Of a stretch of DNA of 64,000 nucleotides, positions 43,501 through 57,265 are shown one piece after another. The stretch spans positions 767,001 through 831,000 of the forward strand of contig NAJO01000011.1 of the NCBI GenBank assembly GCA_002077065.1, read 5' to 3'. Numbering within the stretch: position 1 is the first letter of the stretch; the number at the start of each line of letters is the position of its first letter. The notes beneath the pieces are model-generated. The model saw only the letters and a list, made by a program, of their open reading frames with translations. It searched no databases and was not told where the DNA came from. The position numbers and the translations under genes were made by a program. Origin of the DNA: Cryoendolithus antarcticus (lineage: Eukaryota; Ascomycota; Dothideomycetes; Cladosporiales; Cladosporiaceae).

Positions 43501-46355
43501 CCGTCGAAATGGGCGCACGCATTCCGGCGAGCGACCAGCGACTGACTTCGATCGATCGTCAAAGTGGAGTCGCTGTCAATACGGCTTCGGACTTTATGGC
43601 GCAGATCACTGCTCGTCAAGCCTATCGACATGGTGACTCGGGTGCTGTTGACGATGATTGGACACCTGTCGCTCGCAATGGGACCTCGAGAGCACTTACG
43701 GCGGGTCTCGGGACTGACATCGCTGCTGAGGTAGCCAGCCTGCGAGAGCTGCACATTCGCCTGCTCAAACATGAACACGTCCCTTTCGAGCACGTACGCG
43801 ACTCTCTACGCCGTGCTGCTGCGTGTTTGACTACCAGTGGCGCTGCGGGTATACCACTTGTTCGCGAAGTAGTCGCGATCCCCTTCATCATTCTCACCAA
43901 GCAATCCATCAAACTTGGAATCTCACTCTGGCTCGGCATCGTCAAAGAGAACCCAGCGCTCGAGCATCGCGTGCTCGCCGAAGTCGCCACAGGCTGGGAG
44001 TCATCAGTCCGTCTCAAGAAAGGCTTCTTCAACTCAACTTTCGCACATCTGGACCCGTTCTACGTCAAGGAGGAGTTTGCACCTACGAATTGGGAGGCTA
44101 TCGCGAAGAGACAGCAAGTCACGCATGACTTGATCGCACCTCACCTCCGACTCATCTGGTACCTCAAGAGTCACTTCAATGCTTCGCGACTTACTGCGCC
44201 AAACGTGGAGAAGTTGTATGCGAGACTCATGCGAGTGACAATGACCGCGATGCAACGCACTGTCAGCCAACCATTGGCAAGGGAGGTGCATTTTCATCTT
44301 GTGCTGTTGGCGCTTGACATCTTGCAGCTGCAAACCCGTCTAGACGCTGCGACTCAGTGGAGGTCCAAGGACGCCATACTGTCAGGTGCGCTCGCGTGGT
44401 TCGCGACAGCTCCACTCTGGAGCTTCGGTAGTAATCGCCTGCAGCTCAAGGCAGAGGTCAGGTTGCTGGCTGATGTGTCGGCTGCACTGCAGAAGCTTGC
44501 AGGTGTTGTAAGCAAGGCGACAGCATCGCTGGCAAGCTTGCAACCGAAGCAGGAGCTTTTGCAACATTTGCTTGCGCACGAGTCCGGCCGCTTGAGTGTT
44601 TGGATCAGTCCACTGGGCGCGAGTGCGCAAGTCAATACGGGCATCAGCCAAACTGGTATTACGATGAAGGACACGACCTTCTCGTCGCTAGTCAGAGTCG
44701 CCTGGTTGGAGAATCCTAGCATCGCCATTCATCTCACCACCCGCTTCCCACACTCACAACGTCTCAACTCCGAAGTCAAAGCACTGCTGCTTGCACAGCC
44801 CGAGAAAGCTATCAGCGAGCCGGATGCGCTGTACGTCATGATTGGGTCTTCTCTGCCGACCGACCTCAAGAACCAGCTGAAGTACCTCCTCTACTGGGCT
44901 CCTGTCAACCCCATGGCCGCAGTCGCCTACTTCATGCCAGCCTACCATAACAACGCTCTTATCACACAGTACGCCATCCGCGCCCTCGAGTCCCATGCAG
45001 TTGAAGTGACCTTCTTCTACGTCCCCCAAATCGTGCAAACACTTCGCTACGACGCGCTCGGCTACGTCGAGCGCTACATCATCGAGACAGCCAAATTCAG
45101 CCAGCTCTTCGCTCATCAGATCATCTGGAACATGAAAGCCAACGCTTACAAAGACGACGACCAGCAAGTCCCCGACCCTGTCAAACCGACGCTCGACAAG
45201 GCGATGAATGCCATGATTTCCAGCTGGTCGCCTGAGGATCGTTCGTTCTACGAAACAGAATTCGAGTTCTTCGCGAAAGTCACGGGGATTTCGGGCACAC
45301 TGAAACCCTTCATCACGGCGCCGAAAGCCGAGAAGAAAGCGAAGATCGAAGAAGAGCTCCGCAAGATCGAGGTCCAAGTCGGCGTCTACCTGCCCTCAAA
45401 CCCTGACGGAGTCGTCATTGGTATTGACCGCAAGTCCGGCAAGCCCTTGCAATCCCACGCCAAAGCACCTTATATGGCCACCTTCCGCATCCGCAAGGAG
45501 ATATCCACCGTTGAGGTCGTCGAAACCGACGAAGCGCAAGATGAGGCCGATGCAAAGAGGAAGAGCTATGAGACTTGGCAGTCCGCGATCTTCAAAGTCG
45601 GCGATGATTGTCGGCAGGATGTTCTCGCGCTGCAGATGATCGCCGCTTTCCGGGGGATTTTTAATTCCTGCGGGCTGGATGTGTATGTTTTCCCCTACCG
45701 CGTCACAGCCACTGCGCCGGGCTGCGGCGTCATTGACGTTTTGCCAAACTCCATATCCCGCGACATGATGGGCCGCGAAGCCGTGAACGGGTTGTACGAA
45801 TACTTCGTCTCCAAATACGGGTACGAAGACTCGCTTCGCTTCCAGACCGCGCGGGGAAACTTCGTGAAGAGCATGGCTGCTTACAGCATCATCTCCTACC
45901 TCCTGCAGTTCAAGGACCGGCACAACGGAAATATTATGGTCGACGACGCCGGTCATATTCTGCACATTGACTTCGGCTTCTGCTTCGACATCGCGCCTGG
46001 TGGCGTGAAATTCGAGCGTGCGCCGTTCAAATTGACACCTGAAATGGTGGCTGTGATGGGCGGCTCCGTCAATTCTGCGCCATTCAGAGCCTTCGAAGAG
46101 TTGTGTGTGAAGGTCTTTCTGGCGGCGAGACAGCATGTGGAGCAGCTGAGTCATATCGTGCAGACGATGTTGGATTCGGGGTTGCCTTGCTTCAAGCCGC
46201 AGACGCTGCACCATTTCAAGGAGAGGTTTGTGCTTGAGAAGAGTGAGAGGGAGGCGGCGGAATTTGTGAGGAAGTTGGCTAAGTGGAGTGCGGGGAGTTA
46301 TTCTACTGGGGTGTATGACTACTTCCAGCTCTTGACGAATGGGATCCCTTACTAA
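40538..46355 (+). CDS. STT4: Phosphatidylinositol 4-kinase alpha (Stt4)
   Basis: Exons are 40538..40545 (8 nt: ATG CGA GT) and 40601..46355, giving 1920 aa. The 55 nt intron has donor GTGAGT, branch TACTGAC and acceptor GAAG. It yields MRVTRGTTRRVALERLAIL, the usual kind of fungal Stt4 N-terminus. A long alpha-helical solenoid is followed by the lipid-kinase-unique helical domain (about 1280-1520) and the PI3/4-kinase domain. The latter shows GDDCRQDVLALQMIAAF, DRHNGN with catalytic Asp at about 1775, HIDFGFCFDIAPGG, and the type IIIalpha end SYSTGVYDYFQLLTNGIPY. It makes PI4P at the plasma membrane, usually with Efr3/Ypp1 partners, feeding PI(4,5)P2 and cell-wall signalling. The large minus-strand open frames inside are shadows. 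Confidence 0.96.
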
Positions 46356-46607
46356 GGAGCGTGGAAGAAACTAATGAAATAGCACAGTTTCGATACTGGC
46401 TTATGGAGGTCAGGTCGAATCATTTAGTGCCCGCAATCATGGAGTGTGTAGTCCAGTCCGCCACTCGTGGCCCACGACAGAATACCCCGTCGAAAAGCAA
46501 GCCACACGCACAGGTATCACTATGGGTAACTCAATTCAATCCGGCTATCGATCTCATCTTAAGCCTTTACTCGTCATCGCCTGCAGACCCCAATCCAATC
46601 AGGTACT

Positions 46608-47826
46608 TCACAGCATCACCCCCGCCAGCCCAGCCAGCACCCCCACAATCACCGCCAACCCTTCCCCTCCCCCAACCTTTGCGGCGCCTGAGCTCGCCCC
46701 TCCATTCCCACTCCCACTCCCACTCCCACCTGCAGCCGTCGCACTCGCGCTCGGACTTGTCAACGTCAAACTCTGCCTCGATGCGCTGTAGTCCACATCG
46801 CTCTTCACACTCATCGCAACGCTGTAGAACGAGACATCCGCCTCATAAGTCTCCGTGGCACTGACCGTGAACGTCGTCGTGTGCGTCAACTGCTGCGTGA
46901 CCAAGCTCGCGGATGAAGGCCGCTGCGTGTAGTAGTAAGAGGAAACGTAGTACGTATACGTCGTCGTATAGTACGCCAAAGTCGTGTATTCCCGCGTCGA
47001 AGCGGGGAGAGGTATACGTTGTTGTGTAGTAGCGGAAAGAAGAGGTGGCAGTGGTGTACGTGATCTCGGATGTGGTTGTCTTCTTCAACGTGGTGATGGG
47101 TGACGACGCGCACGAGGTGCTTCGGGAGGAGGTCGCGTATGTCGCAACAGAGGTGTCGTAGCCATCTGAGCTGTCCCCGCCGTAGCCGGTGCAGCAGAGC
47201 TCGCCCGGATAGTCACGGCAGGCATAGCAGCTCTCGCCAAGGTCGCAGTGTCCTCCATCACTGGATGGAGTTGTCAGCCAATGCTGTAGATAGGTCTCTA
47301 CTGGCACAGAGAAATGCTCACGAGCAGCACACCGAGCCAAAAGGCATGACATTGCCATCAGACCCGCAGCATTCGTACCCAGCTGACGCGCACCCATGGC
47401 CGGGGCAACATTCATTGCCAAAAGGGTAGATATCACCGTCCGGACAGCACGTGTCCTATCTCTCGTCAACGGCTAGCGATGGCATCATTGCGAACGAGGT
47501 GACTCACGAGGTAATCAGCGCAGCCGCCACCACAGCATGTCTCCGGACAGCAGCCGCCGCCACAGCACGTGTTGAGCACGTAGCAGCACCCGGTACCTGC
47601 GACCAGTACGAGCGTGATGCGTGGATATCCTTCAACAGGTGATGGTTGTCGTACTGCACGTGCTGTAGCCAATGTCGCACGTCGCTCTCTCAAATAGGTT
47701 GTGTAGCGCTATCGGCTTGACTGACAGTGACGCATTGCCCGCAAGATAGGTAGGCCTTCGTTCAGCGAGCGCGGATACCGCGCTGAATATGAAGAATGCG
47801 AAGGCGTATACGAACATCGTGAACAT
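46608..47826 (-). CDS. Cysteine-rich GPI-anchored protein with one-base frameshift
   Basis: Exons are 47826..47637, 47596..47508, 47455..47322 and 47260..46608. Introns are 40, 52 and 61 nt; the 40 nt one is inferred from frame (TCTGCCYV). A signal peptide (MFTMFVYAFAFFIFSAVSALA) precedes a cysteine-dense segment with CCYVLNTCCGGGCCPETCC, DTCCPDGDIY, NECCPGHGCA and YECCGSDGNV. A Ser/Thr/Tyr-rich stalk (YYTTTYTYYVSSYYYTQR) and a hydrophobic GPI-type tail (GLAVIVGVLAGLAGVML) follow. The stalk needs a shift of one base: a C4 run (GGGG at 47004-47007 on the plus strand) carries one C too many. Total exon length is 3n+1, consistent with one inserted base. Sequencing error or real mutation cannot be told apart. 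Similar fungal surface proteins have no known activity. Confidence 0.65.
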
Positions 47827-48412
47827 AACGCGTGTGAGGCTGCAGATAGCGAATTAACCTCCCGGGTTTGTTGGATATCGGTGCTTGTCAGTCGCAATGT
47901 TGGAAGCTCGACGACTCGGACGAAATGCGAATACGTCGTGAACAACTGCGGCCAGCCATCACGCAGGATGCGAAGACAAGCGATGGGTGCCCATGTCTAG
48001 CGAATGACACATCCTTGAATAGATTAAATATCAAAGCCACCCGGGTGTACGCCCCAGTTGTATGCACGAGGTGGCGTAATACTACTGCAATTGTTTGCAT
48101 AGATCCACAACAATGCATATTCAGGGGAAAAGTGTAGGAGACCATCGTGACTGGTTCATGTTTGCTCAGAACGACCTTCTGCCAGTCTTGAAGTTGAAGG
48201 GTCACGATAGGTGTGACATCAAGGTCAACAGAGCACATCTCGGCGGTGGTTTGACAATTGTTTACCGAGTCTTGGTATGCTTGGCGAAATGTCGAGCGCT
48301 GTCGAAGTAAATCCTAGGGCATCCCGGGACCGACATGCAGCAGTCGATATCTCATTGGCCGTCGGACGCTTAGAACAATGGAGGCAGCCTGACTGTAGCA
48401 ATCCGCAGGCAA
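47827..48412. other. Intergenic region
   Basis: Promoter of the Cys-rich protein and 3' side of the lipase. Short frames near 47868-48310 have no features. Confidence 0.5.
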
Positions 48413-49555
48413 CTACTGCAGCTCGTACTTGTCACCTCCACCCAAGGGGTCACCACCAGGCAAGCAGACCCCAATCCGCCAGAAATAGTCTCGGTGTGCG
48501 AAAAAGAGCTGCCACAGCTTGTATCGTGACGGCACGCCCCAAGACTCTGTTCTTATCTCCGAGATTTCAGACTTCACTGATGCCAGTAAGTCGCGTTTGC
48601 GAGAGTGATGTTTGCCGGATGCGATAGTCGAATCCTGGCCAGCGATGCACTCCTTATCGTTGTTGCCATCGCAGTGTCGTACATCAATAATGTCGGGTGG
48701 CAAGTCTGGCTTCGTGATGAAGATCTCGCCTGCGTGCATTGCGAAGCCCCACTCGGTGAGCGGGAGTAGTGGCACTGGGTCATCGACGTGAGTCACGCGG
48801 CGATAGTCCATCGTTGAATCGTTGACATGATGGTTACTCGAGTCGCTCAGTCCGAAACGCTTGTCAAGGTACTCCACGAACGCTAAATTACCCACTCGTG
48901 GTTCACCAAATGTCGTGACCTGCGGGTCAAAGCCTCGTGCTTGAAGATCCAGTCCGGCGAGAGCTGCCACTGCACCGCCTAGACTGTGGCCTACGAGTGT
49001 GACCCGGTAGTCCGAGAATGTCAAGTTGGTCCTCTCGAGCTCTGGTAGAATGTAGTCGCTCGTCGTGACCCACGAAGACTGAAACCCCATGTGAACGGTG
49101 CAGTTCTCGCACTTCCCCTGCCCATTGCCTCCAGGATACGGCTCATACTCCTGCGGAATCGTGCTCAAATCCACGACCGTGTTAGCAATACTGTAAGTCC
49201 CCCGGAAGGCAACAACCACGCGCTTCCTGCCGTGATCAAGCGCAATATAGCCACAGCTATCCCTCAAGAGCTGGCCAGTATTCCACGTCGTAACCAATTC
49301 GAACGACGGAAACTCCGAGCATCGTCCCAGACAACTGAAAGGTTTGCTAATGCCGAAGCCTGTCAAGCCGACGCAGTAGCTGATATCAACGATCCGAGCC
49401 AGCTCCTCGAGCTCGGAGAAGAGCGCGGGCGAGACGGTGGTGTTGTCGCTGGCATGGCGGAGGAGCGGGGCTTGGTCAGCGATCGAGGCTGTTGCCGCAC
49501 TCGAGAGTAGCAGAAGAGTGGCGCCTGAGGCCGATTGGAGTGTGGAGAAGCGCAT
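48413..49555 (-). CDS. Secreted class 3 lipase / feruloyl esterase-like hydrolase
   Basis: Single exon, 380 aa, started at ATG 49555. The upstream GTG extension at 49600 is not used because the signal peptide begins at MRFSTLQ. Family features are VVAFRGTYSIANTVVDLS, HMGFQSSW, the nucleophile elbow GHSLGG with Ser191, TFGEPRVGNLAF, and the acid residue in THVDDPVPLLP. The catalytic His is probably in FFAHRDYFW. These form the Ser-Asp-His triad of lipase_3 enzymes, which hydrolyse acylglycerols or feruloyl esters outside the cell. Conserved cysteines (CENCTVH, CDGNNDKEC) suggest disulfides. The C-terminal end is glycine-rich. The next gene upstream on the same strand starts far away, so it is expressed on its own. 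Confidence 0.9.
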   Translation of the reverse strand: MRFSTLQSASGATLLLLSSAATASIADQAPLLRHASDNTTVSPALFSELEELARIVDISYCVGLTGFGISKPFSCLGRCSEFPSFELVTTWNTGQLLRDSCGYIALDHGRKRVVVAFRGTYSIANTVVDLSTIPQEYEPYPGGNGQGKCENCTVHMGFQSSWVTTSDYILPELERTNLTFSDYRVTLVGHSLGGAVAALAGLDLQARGFDPQVTTFGEPRVGNLAFVEYLDKRFGLSDSSNHHVNDSTMDYRRVTHVDDPVPLLPLTEWGFAMHAGEIFITKPDLPPDIIDVRHCDGNNDKECIAGQDSTIASGKHHSRKRDLLASVKSEISEIRTESWGVPSRYKLWQLFFAHRDYFWRIGVCLPGGDPLGGGDKYELQ

Positions 49556-49998
49556 AGTTGCTAGGCTCGTGTTCACATGATATCGATGGGCGGTCTGCAC
49601 TCAGGACCCGATCATCAGGTCGATAGTTGAGTGTGTACTACGCGGTGATGCGATGACAGGTCACAGGACAGTGACCTTGCTCTGAAGTGGTAAGACAAAA
49701 TGTGTAGGCATGTGGCGCAAGTTACATGGTAGGTGGTAAGCTTTTGGAGAGTTATGCCTCAGGCTCACATTCTGAGTGCGGCTGATTTCTTCGAGCTTCA
49801 AATCATCTGACAGAGGTTCCCTCAATCATACTTGTATCAAATCTAAGCAGTCATTATTGTCGGGAGTCTCACAGCGAAAGCATGCGACGGATCTGTTGTG
49901 CAAAGAGCCCTCGCGCCACAGCCACTCGATTCCCCAATCCTTTTTCCCTCTCCTCATTCATACACTCGTCATTATAGATCGACTACATCCATTACAAT
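49556..49998. other. Intergenic region
   Basis: Lipase promoter and 3' end of the FAD monooxygenase. No gene is seen. Confidence 0.5.
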
Positions 49999-52508
<2,510 letters not shown>

Positions 52509-53269
52509 GCCTGCTGTGTGCGAAAAACTGAGAAGAGCCGTATTTGGCGAAAAAGGAAATGAGGTAATGAAGATGGGCTTTCGTCAACACCGCGACTGTC
52601 GATGAGGCCTACCTTGCGAGCTGTCTTAGATCCTCAGGCGCAGCTACCGCGCTGGTCATCTTATACTGTCGAGCTCAGTGCCCATCTTCCTGAGATGCTA
52701 TGTGGGAATAATCTGCTCGAAGTGAGGGGTTGAGGTACCTGACCTATTGGTCGTGGGCCATCGGATGTGCTGAACTATAAGAGACCTGCAAGTTGTAGCT
52801 TGTATCTCATGGCATATCGAGTGCACTCGCCTGGGTGGAATTGACTGCATCTCCAATTCAGGCCCGCGATGTTTGCACACGTGGTAGTTGAGAGGAGTGA
52901 TGAAACGGCACTGGAAGCAAGAAACTGGCGGAAGCGCAACGCGCCGCGCCTCGAGGCACCTTCCACGATGACGTGAATCTCCTTGGGACGGTGCTTGACT
53001 TTCATGAATGTCGCGTGGGAGAACAGGAATTCACTCTTCTGATTGATACTCACAAATCCTTTACAACACTTGGACTACCAGTATACAGAGCGCTTCCGAA
53101 TAGAAGGAATTCTGGTCCAGCGCTGCGCCTTCAAATCTTTGTAATCGTATTACTACACTTCCTCTCCCTTCCCAGCGTCCCGGCCGCATCCGCATAGCAT
53201 TGGCGTTGAGCGACGACCTTTGCGAAGTGGCGATACATCTCCCTCCGCACTCGCGACAGGCTCGCGACT
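52509..53269. other. Divergent intergenic region
   Basis: 761 bp between the FAD monooxygenase start (-) and the next gene (+), expected to hold both promoters. Short open frames only. Confidence 0.5.
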
Positions 53270-54686
53270 ATGGAGGACAAGCCGGAAGAGCACAACTTTG
53301 ACCAGCGCCATGATGGGCCACTGCAAGTCGACACCGCGCACAACATCCCCCGCCGCGATTCGGCCCCAACAACCTCGTTCAGCCCCATATCGCCTGCTGG
53401 CCGGGATCGAAGCAGTATAGATGCTTTGCGAAGTACGGGCAAATCGAGAGTTGCCTCTCAGCCAGATGTTCCCGCACTTGGAGCCGCAGAGTTCGGGCAA
53501 CCCCGAAGAAGTACCACGGGAAAGTCGCGAACAGGCGCAAGGCCGAGCGTAGACTTTGACAGGCGGTACGATGGGCCATACGGACGGCCGTCGTTGACGA
53601 TGACCCGGCAGAGGTCCTCGCAGAACGGATTGAGTCCTACGAACACACGGAAAGCAAGCGAGCCGGTGGTACTGCCGGTGAGCGGAACAGACGGAGAGCA
53701 CGACCAAGCCCACGAGATTGACCAAATACCTCCGCAATCAGAAGAGGCGTCAGTAGCAGAACCCGCGTTTGAACCCGAGCCGCCTCCACTAAACTATACC
53801 CTACGTACACGAAAATTCGCAATAGCCTGGTTCTGGACGATCGTCGTCTTCGACAGCGCAGTCATGCCGCTAGCACTCTACTACGGCCTCTGGTATGGAC
53901 TTCACGAGAAGACGCCGAGCCGCATGTCCGCGAATACAGTGTTCTCTGTTGTGACAGCGGCAATAGGCGGACTGAGTATATTTGAGTACTTTGTACGGTT
54001 CTGGCGGCTGTGGAAGAAGAACAGTACTTGTCGCGTTATAGGCGCGAGGAGGATGTATCTCGACTCATTCCACTGGAACTACACGATAGGGTGGCTAATA
54101 GTCATGGTTGAGCTGATTGTGTAATTCGTTGCAACCCTGTCTCTGCCCTGATCGCGCATCACTGACTGTTTCATGCAGCGGCTCCATCCAAGAAGACCCT
54201 CCCATCCGCCTCCTCGCCATGCCCTGCCCAACAATGCTCTACGTCTTCGGCACCGAACTCCTAATCCTCGATACAATGCGGTACTTCTCCCTCCCCGCGC
54301 CCTTCCGCCTCTCCTCCGTTCCCCAAGGCGCACAAGTCCGACCCGGCATCTACTCGATCATCGAAGACGTCGTAGCCGTAGACGGCTCCGGCGGCACCGA
54401 TTTCCGCGAAGCGCTGAACCGCCGCTACGAAGCGAGCCACATTTTCCGCGCCATGTTGAGGCGATTAGGACTGTTTTGGAGTCTAGGCGCGCAGGGTTTC
54501 GCGGTGGTGTGTACGATTTTGGTGTTTACGTTGCAGAAGGATGGGGCGTATGCTGTTGGGTGGGCGGCGCCGTTTATTTGGGCAGGGGTGTGGACGTTGT
54601 TGACTATTTGGTATGTAAAGAAGATGTTGAAGGTTGAGGCGGAGGCTTGGGTGCAGGAATTGGCGGAGAAGACGAGGGGGGCTTAG
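53270..54686 (+). CDS. Multi-pass membrane protein, unknown function
   Basis: Exons are 53270..54120 and 54179..54686 (intron 58 nt, IV|GSIQ in frame), giving 452 aa. The N-terminal 175 residues are hydrophilic, Ser/Arg/Pro-rich, with two short related runs (HNFDQRHDGPLQ and DFDRRYDGPYGR). Membrane segments follow: FAIAWFWTIVVFDSAVMPLAL, TVFSVVTAAIGGLSIFEYFV, IGWLIVMVELIVG, and two near the C-terminus (FWSLGAQGFAVVCTILVF, AAPFIWAGVWTLLTIWYV). MPCPTMLYVFGTELL sits between them. It looks like one of the conserved fungal membrane proteins without an assigned role. No signal peptide, so the N-terminus is probably cytosolic. Confidence 0.82.
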
Positions 54687-55603
54687 TGAGCCTACTGGAG
54701 TCCTTCCTCTGTTGTATTGTCATATCTAGCAGGCGCTGCATGAGCGTTGTATCATAACATTACCTTCAGCCCGGCTTCCATGCACTGGACGGAGTTGGCT
54801 TCATCTCACACCGCCCTGGCTCCCTGCGGATCTACTTGCTCGACAACGGTCCCGCCCTACTACGTCGAATAGAGATTCCATAGCTCACTGGGATCCCACG
54901 ACCTCAATGGGCATTGTCTCCACTGCTTCGCAACAGCTCCGACGCCCTTGCAGGTGTACTATGCCGACAACGTCACGTGCATAGCGAGCCTCATTGTCAC
55001 ACCGATTGTTTTCATAGACCGCGCAGTGACACTGAGAAGTCCCACGGAGCCACAATTTGTGAAGTGGTTCAATAAATGCTGCCCGGCGAAGATGGCCTAC
55101 ACCAAGCGACGACGATGATGCAGAGACTCTGTCAGCATGGACTTCGTCTGAAGTACTCGTCAACGAGTCGCGTTAAAGTGGCTGATGAGGTGTTAATGAT
55201 GGGGAGGGTTCAGAGGATGTCCCAAACGATAAGCGCGCGCGAGACTGATCGTAGTGTCACGATGAGTGAGGATCTAGGAGTGCATGAATGATGGCGTAAG
55301 TAAGGGAGTATGGGTGGCTGCTTCCTCACTAAGTTGCGAGGTAAGTGAGTGCCTGTGGAGTAATTGAGGAAGCGACGACTGAGCTTCCGCCGCAATGATG
55401 GTATCCATCAAGGACGTCACTCAGCAGTCCCGAATGATTGCCTCCTCAACATGTAACAAGGCAATGCTCGCTTTCTGAATACCCATCATAGGTTCACCAT
55501 CACTTGCATCAGACTTGTTCAAGCCGCTCCATATGAGACGGCTCACTTCGACCACGTCAATTGTGCTGCTACTGAGCCTTGTCTGAGCGAGTGGCAAAAC
55601 CCG
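54687..55603. other. Long convergent intergenic region
   Basis: 917 bp between two convergent genes. An open plus-strand frame around 54890-55110 (HCLHCFATAPTPLQVYY...) has no start codon and no known domain. No element recognised. Confidence 0.45.
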
Positions 55604-56487
55604 TCATTGACATTGATCAGGCTTTAAGATACCCATCCTTTTCGGGTTTGGATGACCAAATGGGACAACATCACCCACTACGAGCGTCAGGGCAGTGAAG
55701 AAACAGATGGGTAAACTCAGCAGCCCTCCAAGGTCAGTGACGAGCGTATCGAGCGGACCGGGTAGCACCATGTGGTGCTTCCACACCTCATACAACCGCT
55801 CAAGGTCCTCCTTGTCAGCATTCTCCACCCAGCCACCGCGGCGCCTGTAGGGGCCCTTGCCGCCGACCTTCAGGTGGCGGTCCCAGTAGCGACTCTTCGA
55901 TACACGGTGGTTTCAGGAAGCCATGGCGAGGGTGATAAATTTGTGGCGGCATACCTCTAGCCATTTAGCGTGGTTAGCAACATCGCCCAACCAAATGTTC
56001 TCGAAGTCCACCGTGTTGTTCTCGTACGGGAAATCGCTGCTGGAGATGATGAGCGGAAGCTCTTCGAAGGTTCCTGAGGAAGATCTCGATTTCGACATCG
56101 GTGACAGCTTTCCAAGCCGCCATCTTTGCCCGACACACTTACTAAGCGAGTGATCGTGTGGCTGAGGTAAGATAGCGTCGCGCTCTGCGCGTTTGTGGAG
56201 TAATCGGCGGCTTTCGTGCCCCTCTCGTTCCGATTCCCCACCAAGACGCCGCTCGTGATGGTATTGATGATTGTACCTGTTAGTCTTCCGGATGCGAACA
56301 GCAGGCCGTCTGCCACCCGCTTGCGCTCAGTCGCTTCGGAGGATCCAGTCTGCCCTGGATCGTTGAGATGGGATGTGGCGAATACCGCTATCGCCTGAGG
56401 CATCACGATCGACCCTCCTACGACCGCCTCGATGTATTGGGCACAGTCCTTCGCGTGGGCGTAGTCCTTCCCCTTCCAGAACGGCAT
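55604..56487 (-). CDS. Hypothetical protein, uncertain first splice
   Basis: ATG 56487 starts MPFWKGKDYAHAKDC, then YIEAVVGGSIVMPQAIAVFA, ASGRLTGTIINTITSGVLVG and SYLSHTITRL. Exon 2 ends at 55955 (FPYENNTVDFENIWLGD, ANHAKWLE). Exon 3 is 55894..55604 (SRYWDRHLKVGGKGPY, then a C-terminal membrane-like LLSLPICFFTALTLVVGD and VPFGHPNPKRMGIL). Intron 2 (60 nt, 55895..55954) is clean. For intron 1 the best donor GTAAGT at 56142 with acceptor CTCAG at 56074 leaves the wrong frame. A weaker donor GTGTGT at 56138 restores it, giving 252 aa. I do not recognise the family; it has at least one hydrophobic segment. Confidence 0.6.
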
Positions 56488-57062
56488 TCGCAACTCGGTC
56501 GATTTGTTAGATCACTTCAAACATCCATTGAACTTTAGTGGGGTGAGACGAGGGCGACGCTGGCGACGAGGAGCCCTGGTAGCCTGCAATGCGATGTGGC
56601 CAGTTTGTAACTGGCGATCCAGGAGCTGTCTTCCGGCCTATACAGACATATGGCTTGTGCTATCGTACGTTCACTTGGTGGTGTCCTGTCATGGCAGGTT
56701 GGTGATAGGACATGAGCGTCGTAGCGGATAAAGGTGTTGATGCTCGTGATCAGACTTTGTGAGGAAGGCCTTGGTATACAGAATTCATGATCGTGGTGGA
56801 TGGGTGGGGTTGTAGATGATGTGGTCTTTCATATGTGCTGAGGGTATGAGGACTTCGTGAAGGAAAAGCCGGGGATTTATAAGAGCTAATAGCCAAAATA
56901 CATGACTTTTTACCCTTTGAGGAGGCAGGCACGCTCCTCTGCCAGTCCCAATTGCTTCACCTCTCATTCCAGATCCCAATCGTTCCTGCCACACCTCCTG
57001 AAGTACTTTGACTGCTTCTGCGATCCATGCTCCTATTCTTGTCCCCCATGGAGCGTTACCCC
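56488..57062. other. Intergenic region
   Basis: Between the hypothetical gene (-) and the CYP505 remnant. Open frames on the minus strand here show no P450 reductase homology. They look like decayed or unrelated sequence. Confidence 0.45.
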
Positions 57063-57265
57063 GACCGGCGGCAGGTGAAAGAACTTGTTCGTCGATCTCA
57101 CTGCTACCTGGACCGAGTCCCCAGCTGTGAGACTGGCCATGTAGGTGCTCGTCACGCCTTTGAATGTTCCGTGGCCGGAGGCAGATGGTGCATCTAGCAT
57201 GGCGTATGTGACCGTGGCTATGCTCGGGTCGGCAAGCGGAGAAGAGGAGATGGAATACGACCGAT
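57063..57265 (-). pseudogene. Fragment of a CYP505-type P450 reductase FAD domain
   Basis: About 65 codons on the minus strand read SYSISSSPLADPSIATVTY, MLDAPSASGHGTFKGVTST, YMASLTAGDSVQVAVRSTN and KFFHLPP. The RxYSISSSP motif binds FAD. The following SGHGxxKGVxSTYLxxL pattern is characteristic of self-sufficient fungal CYP505 (P450-reductase fusion) proteins. Upstream, where the haem and FMN domains should be, the DNA instead encodes the start of a C2 protein on the opposite strand. Downstream, the NADPH-binding domain (expected CAGTGxAPF) is absent and the frame closes at 57033-57035. It is a gene relic, not a functional gene. Confidence 0.75.

Noticed and set aside
45396..46214. 272-codon minus-strand open frame inside STT4
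   Set aside because: It is antisense to the conserved kinase domain, and its protein has no recognisable domain; it is a shadow of high-GC codon use.
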